DNA from: Aquihabitans sp. G128
GTDB lineage: Bacteria > Actinomycetota > Acidimicrobiia > Acidimicrobiales > Iamiaceae
DNA length: 64,000 bases
Reading direction: 5' to 3'
Assembly: GCF_019048865.1 (NCBI RefSeq)
Contig: NZ_CP077604.1
Location: forward strand, 1,426,001-1,490,000
A program made the position numbers and the translations under genes. Position 1 is the stretch's first letter. Every line of letters starts with the position of its first letter. The notes under the pieces are model-generated. The model had not been told where the DNA came from. It made no database searches and was given only the letters and a program-made list of their open reading frames with translations. Below are positions 45,170 to 54,602 of the stretch, piece after piece.

Positions 45170-45948
45170 GAGCGCTCCTCGTCGGCCAGGTCGACGATGA
45201 CCGGCGCGTGGTCGGACGGCAGCTGGCCCTTGCGGGCGTTGCGGTCGATGGTGGCGAAGGTGACGCGGTCGGCCACCGCCTTGGTGCCCATCACCAGGTC
45301 GATGCGCATGCCCTCGTGCTTGTGGAAGCGACCGGCCCGGTAGTCCCACCAGCTGAAGAGCTTCGGCTCGGGCTGGACGAGTCGGAACGTGTCGACCAGG
45401 CCCCACGCCTCGAGCTCGCCCAGCGCGTCCCGCTCGGGCTGGCTGGTGTGGGTGGCGTCGACGAACTGCTTCGGGTCCCACACGTCGGCGTCGGTGGGAG
45501 CGATGTTGTAGTCGCCGGCGACGATCACGGGCCGGGCCGGGTCCTCGGCCGACTGCAGGCGGTCGCGCAGCTGGCCCAGCCACTTGAGCTTGTACTGGTA
45601 GTGGTCGTCGTCGAGCGAGCGACCGTTCGGGACGTAGGCGCTGGCGATGCGGATGCCGCCGCAGGTGGCCCACAGCAGGCGGGCGTCGGTGTCGGGGTCG
45701 TCCGGGCCGAAGCCGTTCACGGGGTCCTCGATGCCGACCCGGCTGAGGATGGCCACGCCGTTCCACCGGCCCTCGCCGTGGTGGACGCTCTCGTAGCCGA
45801 GGGACTGGAACGCCATGGCCGGGAAGGCGCCGTCGGCCAGCTTCGTCTCCTGGAGGCACACGACGTCGGGCTGCACGTCGGTGAGCCACTCCTCCACGCG
45901 GGTCAGGCGGGCCTTGAGGGAGTTCACGTTCCAGGTGGCGATGCGCAC
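45166..45948 (-). CDS. xthA: Exodeoxyribonuclease III
   Basis: AP endonuclease/3'-5' exonuclease of base-excision repair, 260 residues. The catalytic segments are WNVNSLKARL, LQETKL (metal Glu), VIVAGDYNIAPTDADVWDPK and a C-terminal PSDHAPVIVDL. The order and spacing are normal. Starts at a GTG; divergent from the DsbA-like gene at 46021. Confidence 0.95.
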   Translation of the reverse strand: MRIATWNVNSLKARLTRVEEWLTDVQPDVVCLQETKLADGAFPAMAFQSLGYESVHHGEGRWNGVAILSRVGIEDPVNGFGPDDPDTDARLLWATCGGIRIASAYVPNGRSLDDDHYQYKLKWLGQLRDRLQSAEDPARPVIVAGDYNIAPTDADVWDPKQFVDATHTSQPERDALGELEAWGLVDTFRLVQPEPKLFSWWDYRAGRFHKHEGMRIDLVMGTKAVADRVTFATIDRNARKGQLPSDHAPVIVDLADEERS

Positions 45949-46020
45949 CGGGCCACCCTACCGGCCGATCTGGCGTCGGTCGTCGGGCTCCGCGACCGGT
46001 CACGGGCCTACGCTCGTCCC

Positions 46021-46650
46021 GTGGAAGCGACCTGCTGGAGCGACTACCTCTGCCCCTGGTGCTACGTCGGCCAGCACCGCGACGCGCTGCTCAGCCGGCT
46101 CGGCGTGACGGTGGTGCACCTCCCCTACGAGCTGCACCCGGAGATCGGGCCCGAAGGTCGGCGGGTGCGAGCCGACGGCCGCCTCGCCGCCACGTTCGAC
46201 CGGATCGCCGCCGAGTGCGCCGAGGCCGACCTGCCCTTCCGCCGCCCCGAGCGGATGCCCAACACCCGCCGGGCCCTCGAGACCGCCGAGCTGGTCCGCC
46301 GCCACCACCCCGAGGCGTTCGCCGCCGTCCACCGAGGGCTCTTCGCCGCCCAGTTCGCCACCGGCGATCCGCTCGACGACGCCGACGTGCTCGACGCGAT
46401 CGTGGCGGCGGCCGACGCGCCGGCCGACGCGGTCCGCGCCCTGGTCGACCGCGGCGAGGGCGCGCCGCTGGTCGACGACGCCATGGCCCGGGCGCGCGAG
46501 GTCGGCGTCTCGTCGACGCCGACGTGGGTGCTCGATGGTGGCTTCGTGGTGCCCGGCGCCCTGGATCCCGCGACCATGGAGCGATGGGTGACCAAGCTGG
46601 TGGCCCGCCACGACAGGGCGGAGCACCCCGGCCCTGACGTTCGGGCCTGA
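46021..46650 (+). CDS. DsbA/FrnE-family thioredoxin-fold protein
   Basis: A 209-residue cytoplasmic protein with the active-site CPWC in WSDYLCPWCYVGQHRDAL, an inserted helical domain typical of the FrnE branch (PFRRPERMPNTRRALETAEL), and the cis-Pro loop VSSTPTWVLDGGFVVPGA. FrnE members are dithiol oxidoreductases acting in stress response or polyketide synthesis. The GTG start at 46021 places the first strand at the N-terminus. Confidence 0.85.
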   Translation: MEATCWSDYLCPWCYVGQHRDALLSRLGVTVVHLPYELHPEIGPEGRRVRADGRLAATFDRIAAECAEADLPFRRPERMPNTRRALETAELVRRHHPEAFAAVHRGLFAAQFATGDPLDDADVLDAIVAAADAPADAVRALVDRGEGAPLVDDAMARAREVGVSSTPTWVLDGGFVVPGALDPATMERWVTKLVARHDRAEHPGPDVRA

Positions 46651-46665
46651 CCCGAGGAGAGGGCC

Positions 46666-46681
46666 GGGCGCCGCAGCGCCC
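46666..46681. terminator. Short bidirectional terminator
   Basis: Six-base stem GGGCGC/GCGCCC with a CGCA loop, extended by partial pairing of flanking GG/CC bases, between the convergent stops at 46650 and 46717. Confidence 0.6.
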
Positions 46682-46716
46682 GACCCCCTACCAGCGAGGA
46701 GTGTGCGGGGTGGTGT

Positions 46717-47154
46717 TCAGGCCTTCTTGGCCGGGGCCTTCTTCGCCGGAGCCTTCTTGGCCGGCGCCTTCTTGGCGGGAGCCGCCTTCTTGGCCGCCGG
46801 GGCCTTCTTGGCGGGGGCCTTCTTGGCCGGAGCCGCCTTCTTGGCGACCGGAGCCTTCTTCGCCGGAGCCGCCTTCTTGGCCACGGGAGCCTTCTTGGCC
46901 GGCGCCTTCTTGGCGGGAGCCTTCTTGGCCGGAGCCGCCTTCTTGGCGACCGGAGCCTTCTTGGCCGGCGCCGCCTTCTTGGCCACGGCCTTCTTCGCAG
47001 GAGCGACCTTCTTGGCCACGGCCTTCTTCGCGGGAGCGACCTTCTTGGCCACCGCCTTCTTGGCCACGGCCTTCTTGGCGACGGTCGCCTTCTTGGCCAC
47101 GGTCTTCTTGGCGGCGGCCGCCTTCTTGGCCGGAGCCTTCTTTGTCACTGCCAT
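46717..47154 (-). CDS. Nested histone H1-like protein from an internal start
   Basis: Inside the NYN-S1-H1 gene, in the same frame, an ATG at 47154 ([18 protein letters not shown]) is preceded by a near-perfect ribosome site, GAGGAGG, at eight-base spacing (47163-47169). It would give a free 145-residue Lys/Ala/Pro-repeat protein resembling the H1-like nucleoid proteins of actinobacteria. The ribosome site is stronger than that of the full-length start. Whether both products are made is inference. Confidence 0.55.
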   Translation of the reverse strand: MAVTKKAPAKKAAAAKKTVAKKATVAKKAVAKKAVAKKVAPAKKAVAKKVAPAKKAVAKKAAPAKKAPVAKKAAPAKKAPAKKAPAKKAPVAKKAAPAKKAPVAKKAAPAKKAPAKKAPAAKKAAPAKKAPAKKAPAKKAPAKKA

Positions 47155-48264
47155 GCTGGGTGCCTCCTCGGCTGGTTGGTGCTCCCCGGCGGGGAGCCCG
47201 TCGTCGTGACGGTCTGTTGCTGAAGGTCCGGACGACACGTCGGGCACCACCACACCGGGGAGTGCGACGTCGATGCCCCGCCGGGGGGAATCGAAGGCCG
47301 TGACCACGAAGGTTCGGGTCTCGCCCACCGTCAGGACCTCACGGGCCTTGGTGGGAGCGGGATCCGCCATCGCCTTCAGCGGGATGTAGCACTGGGCACC
47401 GTCGGAGACGGCGTAGGCCCCGTGCGACGAGAACCGATCGACCGTGGCCTCCACCTCGCTGCCGACCGGGTGGTCGGTGACGAACTGGAGGAACGGCATC
47501 GGCTCGTTGATGGGGTCGGCGGCCTTGCCGCTGACCCGACGACGTCGGTTGCGCCCGGAGGAGGACGACGTCTCCGACACCGAGGTGTCGGCGATCTCGG
47601 TGGTCGCCTCGGCGACCTTGGGGGTGGATCCGCCACGGCGGCCACCGCCGCGCTTGCGGCCACCCGACTTGGCGGGTGCGGCCTCGGTCGACGGCTCGTC
47701 GACCGGGTCCGCGTCGGCGCCGACCGTCGACGGCTCGGCCTTCCCGCGACGGGCGCGGGGCGGCGGCTTCGACGGGACCGGCGCGGCGCCGAGGCGCTTG
47801 CTCGGCGTGCCCTTCGACTCGCGCGTGGCGCGCCGGCTGGTGGGCCCACGGACGGGGGTCCGCAGGACGAACACCCAGCCGACGTGGGGCACCGGCTTGC
47901 CACCGACGAGGCGACCCTCGTCGAAGAGCCAGTCGTAGGTGCCGTGGAACTCCTGGAAGGAGTCGTTGGAGAACACGGAGGCGCCGGCCTTGTCGGCGAT
48001 CTGCAGGATGAACGCGTCACCCCGGCCGATCGCACCAGCCGGTGGGGACACCAGCTCGCCGTTCACGATGCCTGCCTCGAACTCCTCGCGCTCGCTGTCA
48101 TCGATGCGGTGCCCGAAGGTGGCATCGACGACGACGGTGAGCGCGACATCTCCGTAGGCGTCGAGGAACGCTCGAACCGCCTCGTCGAGTTGGGCGAGGC
48201 TCGGAGCGGTCCGGCCCTCCGTGGCGATGTTGGATCCGTCGACGACGACGTGTTGCATGGCCAT
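46717..48264 (-). CDS. NYN ribonuclease - S1-like - histone H1-like fusion protein
   Basis: A 515-residue protein with three parts. Residues 1-130 are a Zc3h12a-like NYN/PIN RNase domain: [13 protein letters not shown] holds the first Asp, and [35 protein letters not shown] the others. A basic, low-complexity linker with [11 protein letters not shown] follows. Residues 245-330 look like an S1/OB RNA-binding domain ([32 protein letters not shown]). The last 145 residues are Lys/Ala/Pro repeats (KKAPAKKA) as in bacterial histone H1-like proteins. It plausibly cleaves or processes RNA while bound to nucleic acid. Start ATG 48264 or 48258. It contains an internal start, listed separately. Confidence 0.88.
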   Translation of the reverse strand: MAMQHVVVDGSNIATEGRTAPSLAQLDEAVRAFLDAYGDVALTVVVDATFGHRIDDSEREEFEAGIVNGELVSPPAGAIGRGDAFILQIADKAGASVFSNDSFQEFHGTYDWLFDEGRLVGGKPVPHVGWVFVLRTPVRGPTSRRATRESKGTPSKRLGAAPVPSKPPPRARRGKAEPSTVGADADPVDEPSTEAAPAKSGGRKRGGGRRGGSTPKVAEATTEIADTSVSETSSSSGRNRRRRVSGKAADPINEPMPFLQFVTDHPVGSEVEATVDRFSSHGAYAVSDGAQCYIPLKAMADPAPTKAREVLTVGETRTFVVTAFDSPRRGIDVALPGVVVPDVSSGPSATDRHDDGLPAGEHQPAEEAPSMAVTKKAPAKKAAAAKKTVAKKATVAKKAVAKKAVAKKVAPAKKAVAKKVAPAKKAVAKKAAPAKKAPVAKKAAPAKKAPAKKAPAKKAPVAKKAAPAKKAPVAKKAAPAKKAPAKKAPAAKKAAPAKKAPAKKAPAKKAPAKKA

Positions 48265-48386
48265 GTGGCTCCCAAGTCAAGCAGCTACCTGACGCGCAGG
48301 GGGGATCATGGTTCGGTGCACCGACGGGATCGTTGCTGCACAACGGTTCACGTCGCCCACGCGAGGGCGCCGTACCATCAGCAGCC

Positions 48387-49003
48387 GTGACCGTGACCGC
48401 AGCACTGTTCGACTTCGGCGGCGTGATCCTGTCGAGCCCCTTCGACGCGTTCGCCCGCTACGAGGTCGACCACGGCCTTCCCGTCGACTTCATCCGCGGC
48501 GTGAACGCCACCGATCCCGACACCAACGCGTGGGCGCAGCTCGAGCGCAGCGAGGTCGACCTCGACGGGTTCGCAGCGGCGTTCGAAGAGGAGTCGGCGC
48601 GCGCCGGGCACCGCGTGCCGGGGTGGGACGTGCTGGGCCTGCTCGCCGGTGACGTGCGCCCCGAGATGGTCGAGGCGGTGCGCCGCTGCGGCGAGCGCCT
48701 CAAGACCGCGCTGCTCACCAACAACGTCACCGGCCTCGAAGTTCAACCCGGCGATGGCCGAGATCGTCGCCCTCTTCGACGAGGTGGTGGAGTCGAGCGT
48801 CGTCGGCGTCCGCAAGCCCGACCCCGAGTTCTACGAAATCGCCTGCACCCGCCTCGGCATCGAGCCGAGCGAAGCCGTGTTCCTCGACGACCTCGGCATC
48901 AACCTCAAGCCGGCGCGCGATGGGCATGCAGACCATCAAGGTCGGCGACCCGGCCCAGGCCCTCGCCGAGCTCGAGGCCATCGTCGGCTTCCCCCTGGGC
49001 TGA
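48387..49003 (+). pseudogene. HAD-superfamily hydrolase with two frameshifts
   Basis: A HAD phosphatase of about 205 residues when repaired. The first part has the nucleophile motif AALFDFGGVILSSPFDAF and ALLTNNVTG (motif II). The frame then changes near 48732-48740 (one extra C) to FNPAMAEIVALFDEVVESS, VGVRKPDPEFY (motif III Lys) and FLDDLGINLKPAR (motif IV), and again near 48911-48920 to MGMQTIKVGDPAQALAEL. All four motifs are intact, so the frameshifts may be base-calling errors; the second is an apparent CG loss in a CGCGCG run, as in galK. Confidence 0.8.
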
Positions 49004-49031
49004 CGCCCGGGTCCGCAGGGATGGAGGGCGG

Positions 49032-49472
49032 CTACTTGTAGCCGGCGGCGATGTGGTCGAGCCACCACTGCGGGGCGGCGGCCATGAGCTCGGTGAAGTC
49101 GAGGTAGTCCCACCAGCGCGCCACCTTGCCGTCGGCGAGCTCCTGGACCGAGGTGAAGCGGAGGGTGTGGCTCAGCCCCTCCTCCCACGTCCACGTCTCG
49201 GAGTGCTCCGTCACGACGAAGCTGCCGCTGGCCACGATCGGGCCGTCGTGGAGCTCGTAGGCCAGCAGCGGCTCGAGCCCGATGCGCAGGCGGGCCTCGG
49301 TCTCGGCGGGGCCGAACGCGCCGGGGTCGAGCGCCAGGACCGGCACGTCGACGTAGTGGCCCTCGGGCGCCATGAGCGCACCGACGGCGGCGAAGTCGCG
49401 ACGGCCGAGCGCCGCCCAGAAGGCCTCGACGACGGCGACGTTGGCGGCAACCTCTTCGGGGGTGGTGGTCAT
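49032..49472 (-). CDS. SnoaL/NTF2-like protein
   Basis: A 146-residue cone-fold protein. The N-terminal helix AANVAVVEAFWAALGRRDF and the strand HTLRFTSVQELADGKVARWW followed by DYLDFTELMAA are the SnoaL-like pattern, similar to limonene-epoxide-hydrolase relatives. No active-site assignment is possible. The HAD gene is convergent with it. Confidence 0.8.
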   Translation of the reverse strand: MTTTPEEVAANVAVVEAFWAALGRRDFAAVGALMAPEGHYVDVPVLALDPGAFGPAETEARLRIGLEPLLAYELHDGPIVASGSFVVTEHSETWTWEEGLSHTLRFTSVQELADGKVARWWDYLDFTELMAAAPQWWLDHIAAGYK

Positions 49473-49558
49473 GGCGCCACGGTCTAGCGCGGCGCCCGTC
49501 GAAAAGCTGACGGACCGTCAGGTCACCGTCCGGGGACGACGAGCCTGCAGGCCGGTCG

Positions 49559-52238
49559 CTACTTGGCGGCGGCCCAGCTGTCGCCGAAGGAGAGGTTGAC
49601 CTCGAGCGGCACCCGGAGCTCGGCGGCGCCGCGCATGACCTGGAGGGTGAGGGCGCCGATGTCGTCGTGCTCGGCGGCGGGCACCTCGAGGATGACCTCG
49701 TCGTGCACCTGCAGCACCACCCGGCTCTCGGCCCGGCGCTCGTCGAGCGCGTCGTCGAGGCGGATCAGGGCCACCTTGAAGATGTCGGCCGCCAGGCCCT
49801 GGATGCCGGCGTTCATGGCCTGGCGCTCCCCCGCCTGCTTGATGCCCCGGTTGCTCGACGCCAGCTCGGGGATGGGCCGCCGGCGGCCGAACAGCGTCTC
49901 GGTGTAGCCCCGCTCGCGGGCCTCGGCCACGGTGCGCTCCATGTAGGCCTTCACCGCCGGGAAGGCCGTGAAGTAGGCGTCGAGGATCTCGGCCGCCTCG
50001 GCCCGGGGGATGTTGAGGCGGGTGGCGAGGCCGTAGGCCTCCATGCCGTAGGCCAACCCGTAGGAGACCATCTTCGACTTGGCCCGCTGGGCGCCCGTGA
50101 CGTCGCCCGGCTCCACGTGGAAGATGCGCGCCGCGGTGGCGGTGTGGATGTCGTCGCCGGCCTCGAAGGCGGCGATCAGCCCCGGGTCCTCGGCGAGGTG
50201 GGCGATGCAGCGCAGCTCGATCTGGTTGTAGTCGGCCACCAGCAGCTCGAAGCCCTCGGCCGGCACGAAGGCCTTGCGGAACTCCTTGCCCATCTCCGAG
50301 CGCACCGGGATGTTGTGCAGGTTCGGCGCGTCGGAGGAGAGCCGCCCGGTGCGGGCGACGGTCTGGTTGAAGGTGGCGTGGATGCGGCCATCGGCGGCGA
50401 CCTCGGCCAGCAGGCCCTCGCCGTAGGTGGAGCGGAGCTTCTCCACCTCGCGGTAGCGGAGGAGGTGGTCGATGATCGGGTGCTGGCCCGACAGCTTCTC
50501 GAGCGACGCGGCGTCGGTGGAGTAGCCGGTCTTGGTCTTCTTGGTGGGCTCGAGGCCGAGCTCGTCGAAGAGGATCGTGCGCAGCTGCGGCGTGGAGTTC
50601 ACGTTGAACTCCTTGCCGGCGTCCTCCTGGATGGCGGCGGAGAGCTCGACCACCTCGGCGCTGAGCCGGTCGGCCAGGCCCTGCAGCTCGGCCCGGTCGA
50701 CGCCGACGCCGAGGTGCTCCATGCGCGCCAGCACCGCGACCAGCGGGGTCTCGAGCTCGTCGTGCAGCTTGCGAGAGCCCTGGGCGTCGAGGGCGGCGAG
50801 GATCGGGTCGACCAGGCGGTCGACGGCCAGGGCCCGGCGGCCGGCGAGCTGGCCCTCGTCGACGGTGCTCTCGTCGCCGCTGAGGTCGAGCTGGCCCTCG
50901 GGAGCGGCGTTGCCCACCGGCAGCTCGAGCTGGGCGTAGCGGCGCAGCACCTCGTCGATGGCGTACCGGGTCTCGGCCGGATCCAGCAGGTAGGCGGCGA
51001 GCGTGGTGTCGACGGCGATGCGCGGCAGCGGCCGGTCGGGCGACGCGGTGAGCAGGCTGCGCAGGATGGGCTTGGCCGGGTGGGCGGCGATGGGCCGGGC
51101 GGCCAGCACGCCCCAGGGCCTCGTCGACGGTCGGCTCGGCGAGCACGGTCGCAGGGAGCCACGCCACCTCGGCGCCGGCGCTGTCGACCACGAGGGCCAG
51201 CCCGTCCAGCGGCGTGCGACCCTCGACGCCGGACCACGTGGCGGCCACGGCCAGCACGCCGTCGTCGGTGGCGAGGCCATCGAGCACCTCGACGGCACGC
51301 GCCGCGTCGGCCACGTGCTCGACCTCGGCCTCCAGCACGTCGGCGTCGGGCAGCGAGCCGCCCAGGTCGGCCTTGAGCGCCTCGGCCAGCCGCTCGTAGA
51401 GGCTGCGGAACTCGAGGAAGTCGAAGAGGCTGCGGACCTCCTCGGTGTCGGGGTGCGGGTAGCCGATGTCGTCGAGGCCGATGGGCAGGTCGATGGCGCG
51501 GTCGAGCACCATCATCTCGACGTTGCCGCGCGCCTGCTGCTCGAACTCGGCGAGGTTCTGGCGCAGCTTGGGCGTCTGGGCGTCGACGTTCTCGAAGATG
51601 CCGTCGAGCCCGCCGTAGGTGTTGATCAGCTTGGCGGCGGTCTTCTCGCCCACGCCGGGGATGCCGGGCAGGTTGTCGCTCGGATCGCCGCGCAGCGCGG
51701 CGTACTGGACGTAGTCCCGCGGGTGCACGCCGGTGCGCTCGAGGATGCCGGCTTCGTCGTAGTTGGCGTAGTCGGAGACCCCGCGCTTGTTGTAGATGAC
51801 CCGCACGTGGGGGTCCTCGACCAGCTGGTAGCTGTCGCGGTCGCCGGTGACGATGAGGACGTCGTCGCCGCGCTCCTTGGCCTGGGTGGCCAGCGTGGCG
51901 ATGATGTCGTCGGCTTCGACGCCGGCCTTGTCGATGAAGGTGACCCCGAGGGTCTCGACCACCTGGCGCACCAGGCCGAGCTGCTGGCGGAGGATGTCCG
52001 GCGCCGCGGTGCGGCCCGCCTTGTACTCCGGGTTGCGCTCGTGGCGCCACGTGGGCTCGGGCCGGTCGAAGGCCACGGCGATGGCGTCGGGCTCGTGGTC
52101 GCGCACCAGGTTGATGAACATCGACGTGAAGCCGAAGACCGCGTTGGTGACCTGGCCCGAAGCCGTCACGAGGTCGGTGGGCAGGGCGTGGAACGCCCGG
52201 TAGGCCAGGGAGTTGCCGTCGATCAACATGAACCGCAT
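49559..52238 (-). CDS. polA: DNA polymerase I, one frameshift in the assembly
   Basis: Replication/repair polymerase, about 892 residues when read through. The N-terminal 5'-nuclease is complete (MLIDGNSLAYRAFHAL, GVEADDIIATLA, GVGEKTAAKLINTYGGL). The central exonuclease region lacks the DxE-type catalytic residues, as in other actinobacteria. The polymerase domain has motif A VADYNQIELRCIAH, the O-helix region ERQAMNAGIQGLAADI and motif C VLQVHDEVILEV. The frame breaks near 51111-51120, where a CCCC/AGGG context has one base too many between VDEAL and GVLAARPIAAHPAKP. Because polA is rarely dispensable and both halves are conserved, this is probably a sequencing error. Confidence 0.9.
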
Positions 52239-52348
52239 AGGGGTCCGACACTACGGCGCCCCGCCCCGCCTCGTCACCGGCGGCAGGGCGGACCACCACC
52301 GAGCGGGTGGGAGCCCCGAACGACCGGACGGGAGCGGACGAGCGGGAC

Positions 52349-52374
52349 GATCTTGCCCGATCTCGGGCAAGATC
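52349..52374. promoter_or_regulatory. 26-bp palindrome, operator-like
   Basis: Perfect 12-base arms GATCTTGCCCGA and TCGGGCAAGATC separated by two bases. It lies 38 bases before the GTG of the 90-residue gene at 52413 and 110 bases before the divergent polA start. Its symmetry and short centre fit a dimeric repressor site better than a terminator, but the bound protein is unknown. Confidence 0.6.
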
Positions 52375-52412
52375 CTTGGCATCCCATCGCCGATCCCGGA
52401 GGATGTCGCCTC

Positions 52413-52685
52413 GTGGACGCACCCGATCCCATCGCCGACGTGGTCGCGCACCTCGCCCGCAGCACCCCGCTGCGGCCCGAGACGTGCCGGCGCATCGTCG
52501 AGGAGGTGGTGGCCGCCTTCCAGGAGCCCGTCGAGGACCTGCTCCGCCGCCGGCACCGCGAGCTGCAGGCCGCCGGCCTGGCCAACCCGGCCATCTTCGC
52601 CCTCCTGGTCCAGGAGCTGGCCCAGCGGCCGGTGGCTGCGCCCACCCTCACCGAGCGCCAGGTCCGGCGCCACATCTACGGCTAG
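52413..52685 (+). CDS. Small helical hypothetical protein
   Basis: A 90-residue all-helical protein of unknown family: CRRIVEEVVAAFQEPVEDLL and RRRHRELQAAGLANPAIFAL precede a basic C-terminus, LTERQVRRHIYG, which resembles a short nucleic-acid-contact segment. GGAGGA lies about nine bases before the GTG. It stands 33 bases before glmS and is probably co-transcribed. The palindrome at 52349 lies in its promoter region. Confidence 0.65.
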   Translation: MDAPDPIADVVAHLARSTPLRPETCRRIVEEVVAAFQEPVEDLLRRRHRELQAAGLANPAIFALLVQELAQRPVAAPTLTERQVRRHIYG

Positions 52686-52718
52686 CCGGGCTCCGCCGGC
52701 ACCACGAAGGAGCAACCC

Positions 52719-54533
52719 ATGTGCGGCATCGTCGGCTACCTCGGTCGCCAGCCCGCGGCCCCCATCCTCTTCGAGGGGCTCCAGCGCCTCGAGTACCGCG
52801 GCTACGACAGCGCAGGCATCGCGGTCGTCGGCACCTCCGCGCTGCGGGTCCACAAGGCGGCGGGACGGGTGGGCGAGGTGGCCGCCCGCGCACCGAAGCG
52901 GCTCGGTGGCAAGGTCGGCATCGGCCACACCCGTTGGGCCACCCACGGCGAGCCCACCGACGCCAACGCCCACCCCCACGTCGATGCCAGCGGCCGCATC
53001 GCCGTCGTGCACAACGGCATCATCGAGAACGCCTCGGAGCTGAAGGCCACCGTGCTCGCCGGCGTGGCCTTCGCGTCGGAGACCGACACCGAGGTGCTGG
53101 CCCACCTCATCGCCGCCCAGGACCACGACGAGCTGGAGGACCGGGTGCGCGCCGCGCTGCTGCTGGTGGAGGGGGCCTACGGCATCGCGGTGGTGGACCA
53201 GGACCAGCCTGACCGGATCGTGGTGGCCCGCAACGGCAGCCCCGTCCTGCTGGCGGTGGGCGAGCACGAGATGTTCGTGGCGTCCGACGCTGCGGCGGTG
53301 ATCCGCCACACCGACCAGGTGGTCCACCTCGACGACCGGGAGCTCGCCGTGGTCCGCGCGGGCGGGTACCGCACCTTCACCCTCGACGCCGTGCCCACCA
53401 CCAAGGCCCCGACCCGCACGCCGATCGTGGCCACGGCGTACGACAAGGGCGGCCACCGCGACCACATGCACAAGGAGATCCACGAGCAGCCGGTGGCGGT
53501 GGAGCGGGCGCTCGGTGGCCGGCTCGACCGCCGCTTCGCCACCGCCCACCTCGGCGGCCTGCGCATGGACCCCCGTGAGGTGCTCGCCCTGCGCCGGGTG
53601 AAGGTCCTGGGGTGCGGCTCCGCCTTCTACGCCGGCCTCGCCGGTGCGCTGCAGATCGAGACGCTGGCCCGCATCCCCGCCGATGCCGAGGCGGCCAGCG
53701 AGTTCCGCTACCGCAACCCGATCATCGAGCCCGACACGCTCTACGTGGCGGTGAGCCAGTCGGGCGAGACCTTCGACACCCTCGCCGCCGTGCAGGAGAT
53801 CAAGCGCAAGGGCGGCACGGTGATCGGGGTCGTCAACACGCCCGGGAGCACCATCGCCCGGGAGTGCGGCGCCGGGATCTTCCTGCACGCCGGCCCCGAG
53901 GTGTCGGTGACCTCCACCAAGACGTTCACCTCCACCGGCGTGGCCTTCGCCCTGCTCGCGCTGCAGCTCGGGCGCACCCGCGACCTCGGGCCGGCCGACG
54001 GCGGCCGCATCATCGCCGCCCTCGACGCGCTGCCGGCGCAGATCCAACAGGTGCTCGACGCCGAGGCAGAGGTTGCGGCGGTGGCCGAGCGCCTGGCCGG
54101 CGCCGAGAGCGCCTTCTTCATCGGCCGGGTGCGGGGCCACCACGTGGCGCTCGAGGCGGCGCAGAAGCTCAAGGAGATCTCCTACGTCCACGCCGAGGCG
54201 TACCCCGGTGCCGAGCTCAAGCACGGTCCCCTCGCCCTCGTCAGCCCGGCCGTGCCGACCGTGGCCGTGGTGCCCGACGACGAGCTGTGGGAGAAGAACC
54301 TGTCGACCATCGCCGAGATCCGCGCCCGCAAGGGCCCGGTGATCGTGGTGACCGACTCGTCAGCCCCGGTCGACGGCGCCGACGCCGTGCTGCGCGTGCC
54401 GCGCACCGCCCCCGAGCTGGCGCCGCTGCTGCTGGGCATCCCGCTGCAGCTGCTCGCCTACCACTGCGCCCTGCAGCTCGGCCGCGACATCGACCAGCCC
54501 CGCAACCTGGCCAAGTCCGTCACCGTGGAGTGA
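52719..54533 (+). CDS. glmS: Glutamine-fructose-6-phosphate aminotransferase (isomerizing)
   Basis: Makes glucosamine-6-phosphate, the first step to UDP-GlcNAc. The 604-residue protein starts MCGIVGYLGR with the N-terminal nucleophile Cys, has GHTRWATHGEPTDANAHPH and the glutaminase motifs, then two SIS domains (GCGSAFYAGLAGAL, SQSGETFDTLAAVQ, VTSTKTFTSTG) and the C-terminal LAKSVTVE. No glmS ribozyme is visible upstream. Confidence 0.97.
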   Translation: MCGIVGYLGRQPAAPILFEGLQRLEYRGYDSAGIAVVGTSALRVHKAAGRVGEVAARAPKRLGGKVGIGHTRWATHGEPTDANAHPHVDASGRIAVVHNGIIENASELKATVLAGVAFASETDTEVLAHLIAAQDHDELEDRVRAALLLVEGAYGIAVVDQDQPDRIVVARNGSPVLLAVGEHEMFVASDAAAVIRHTDQVVHLDDRELAVVRAGGYRTFTLDAVPTTKAPTRTPIVATAYDKGGHRDHMHKEIHEQPVAVERALGGRLDRRFATAHLGGLRMDPREVLALRRVKVLGCGSAFYAGLAGALQIETLARIPADAEAASEFRYRNPIIEPDTLYVAVSQSGETFDTLAAVQEIKRKGGTVIGVVNTPGSTIARECGAGIFLHAGPEVSVTSTKTFTSTGVAFALLALQLGRTRDLGPADGGRIIAALDALPAQIQQVLDAEAEVAAVAERLAGAESAFFIGRVRGHHVALEAAQKLKEISYVHAEAYPGAELKHGPLALVSPAVPTVAVVPDDELWEKNLSTIAEIRARKGPVIVVTDSSAPVDGADAVLRVPRTAPELAPLLLGIPLQLLAYHCALQLGRDIDQPRNLAKSVTVE

Positions 54534-54602
54534 GCGAGCCGCGGGCTGGCCGACCGGGCTGCCCGGCGACCGGTCGTGGACCGCGGCGGCGGACCGACGA
54601 GG

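Noticed and set aside
46703..47209. Hydrophobic plus-strand frame with FLAGAFLAG repeats
   Set aside because: It is the antisense of the KKAPA repeats. The hydrophobic pattern follows from the codons of Lys, Ala and Pro read backwards.
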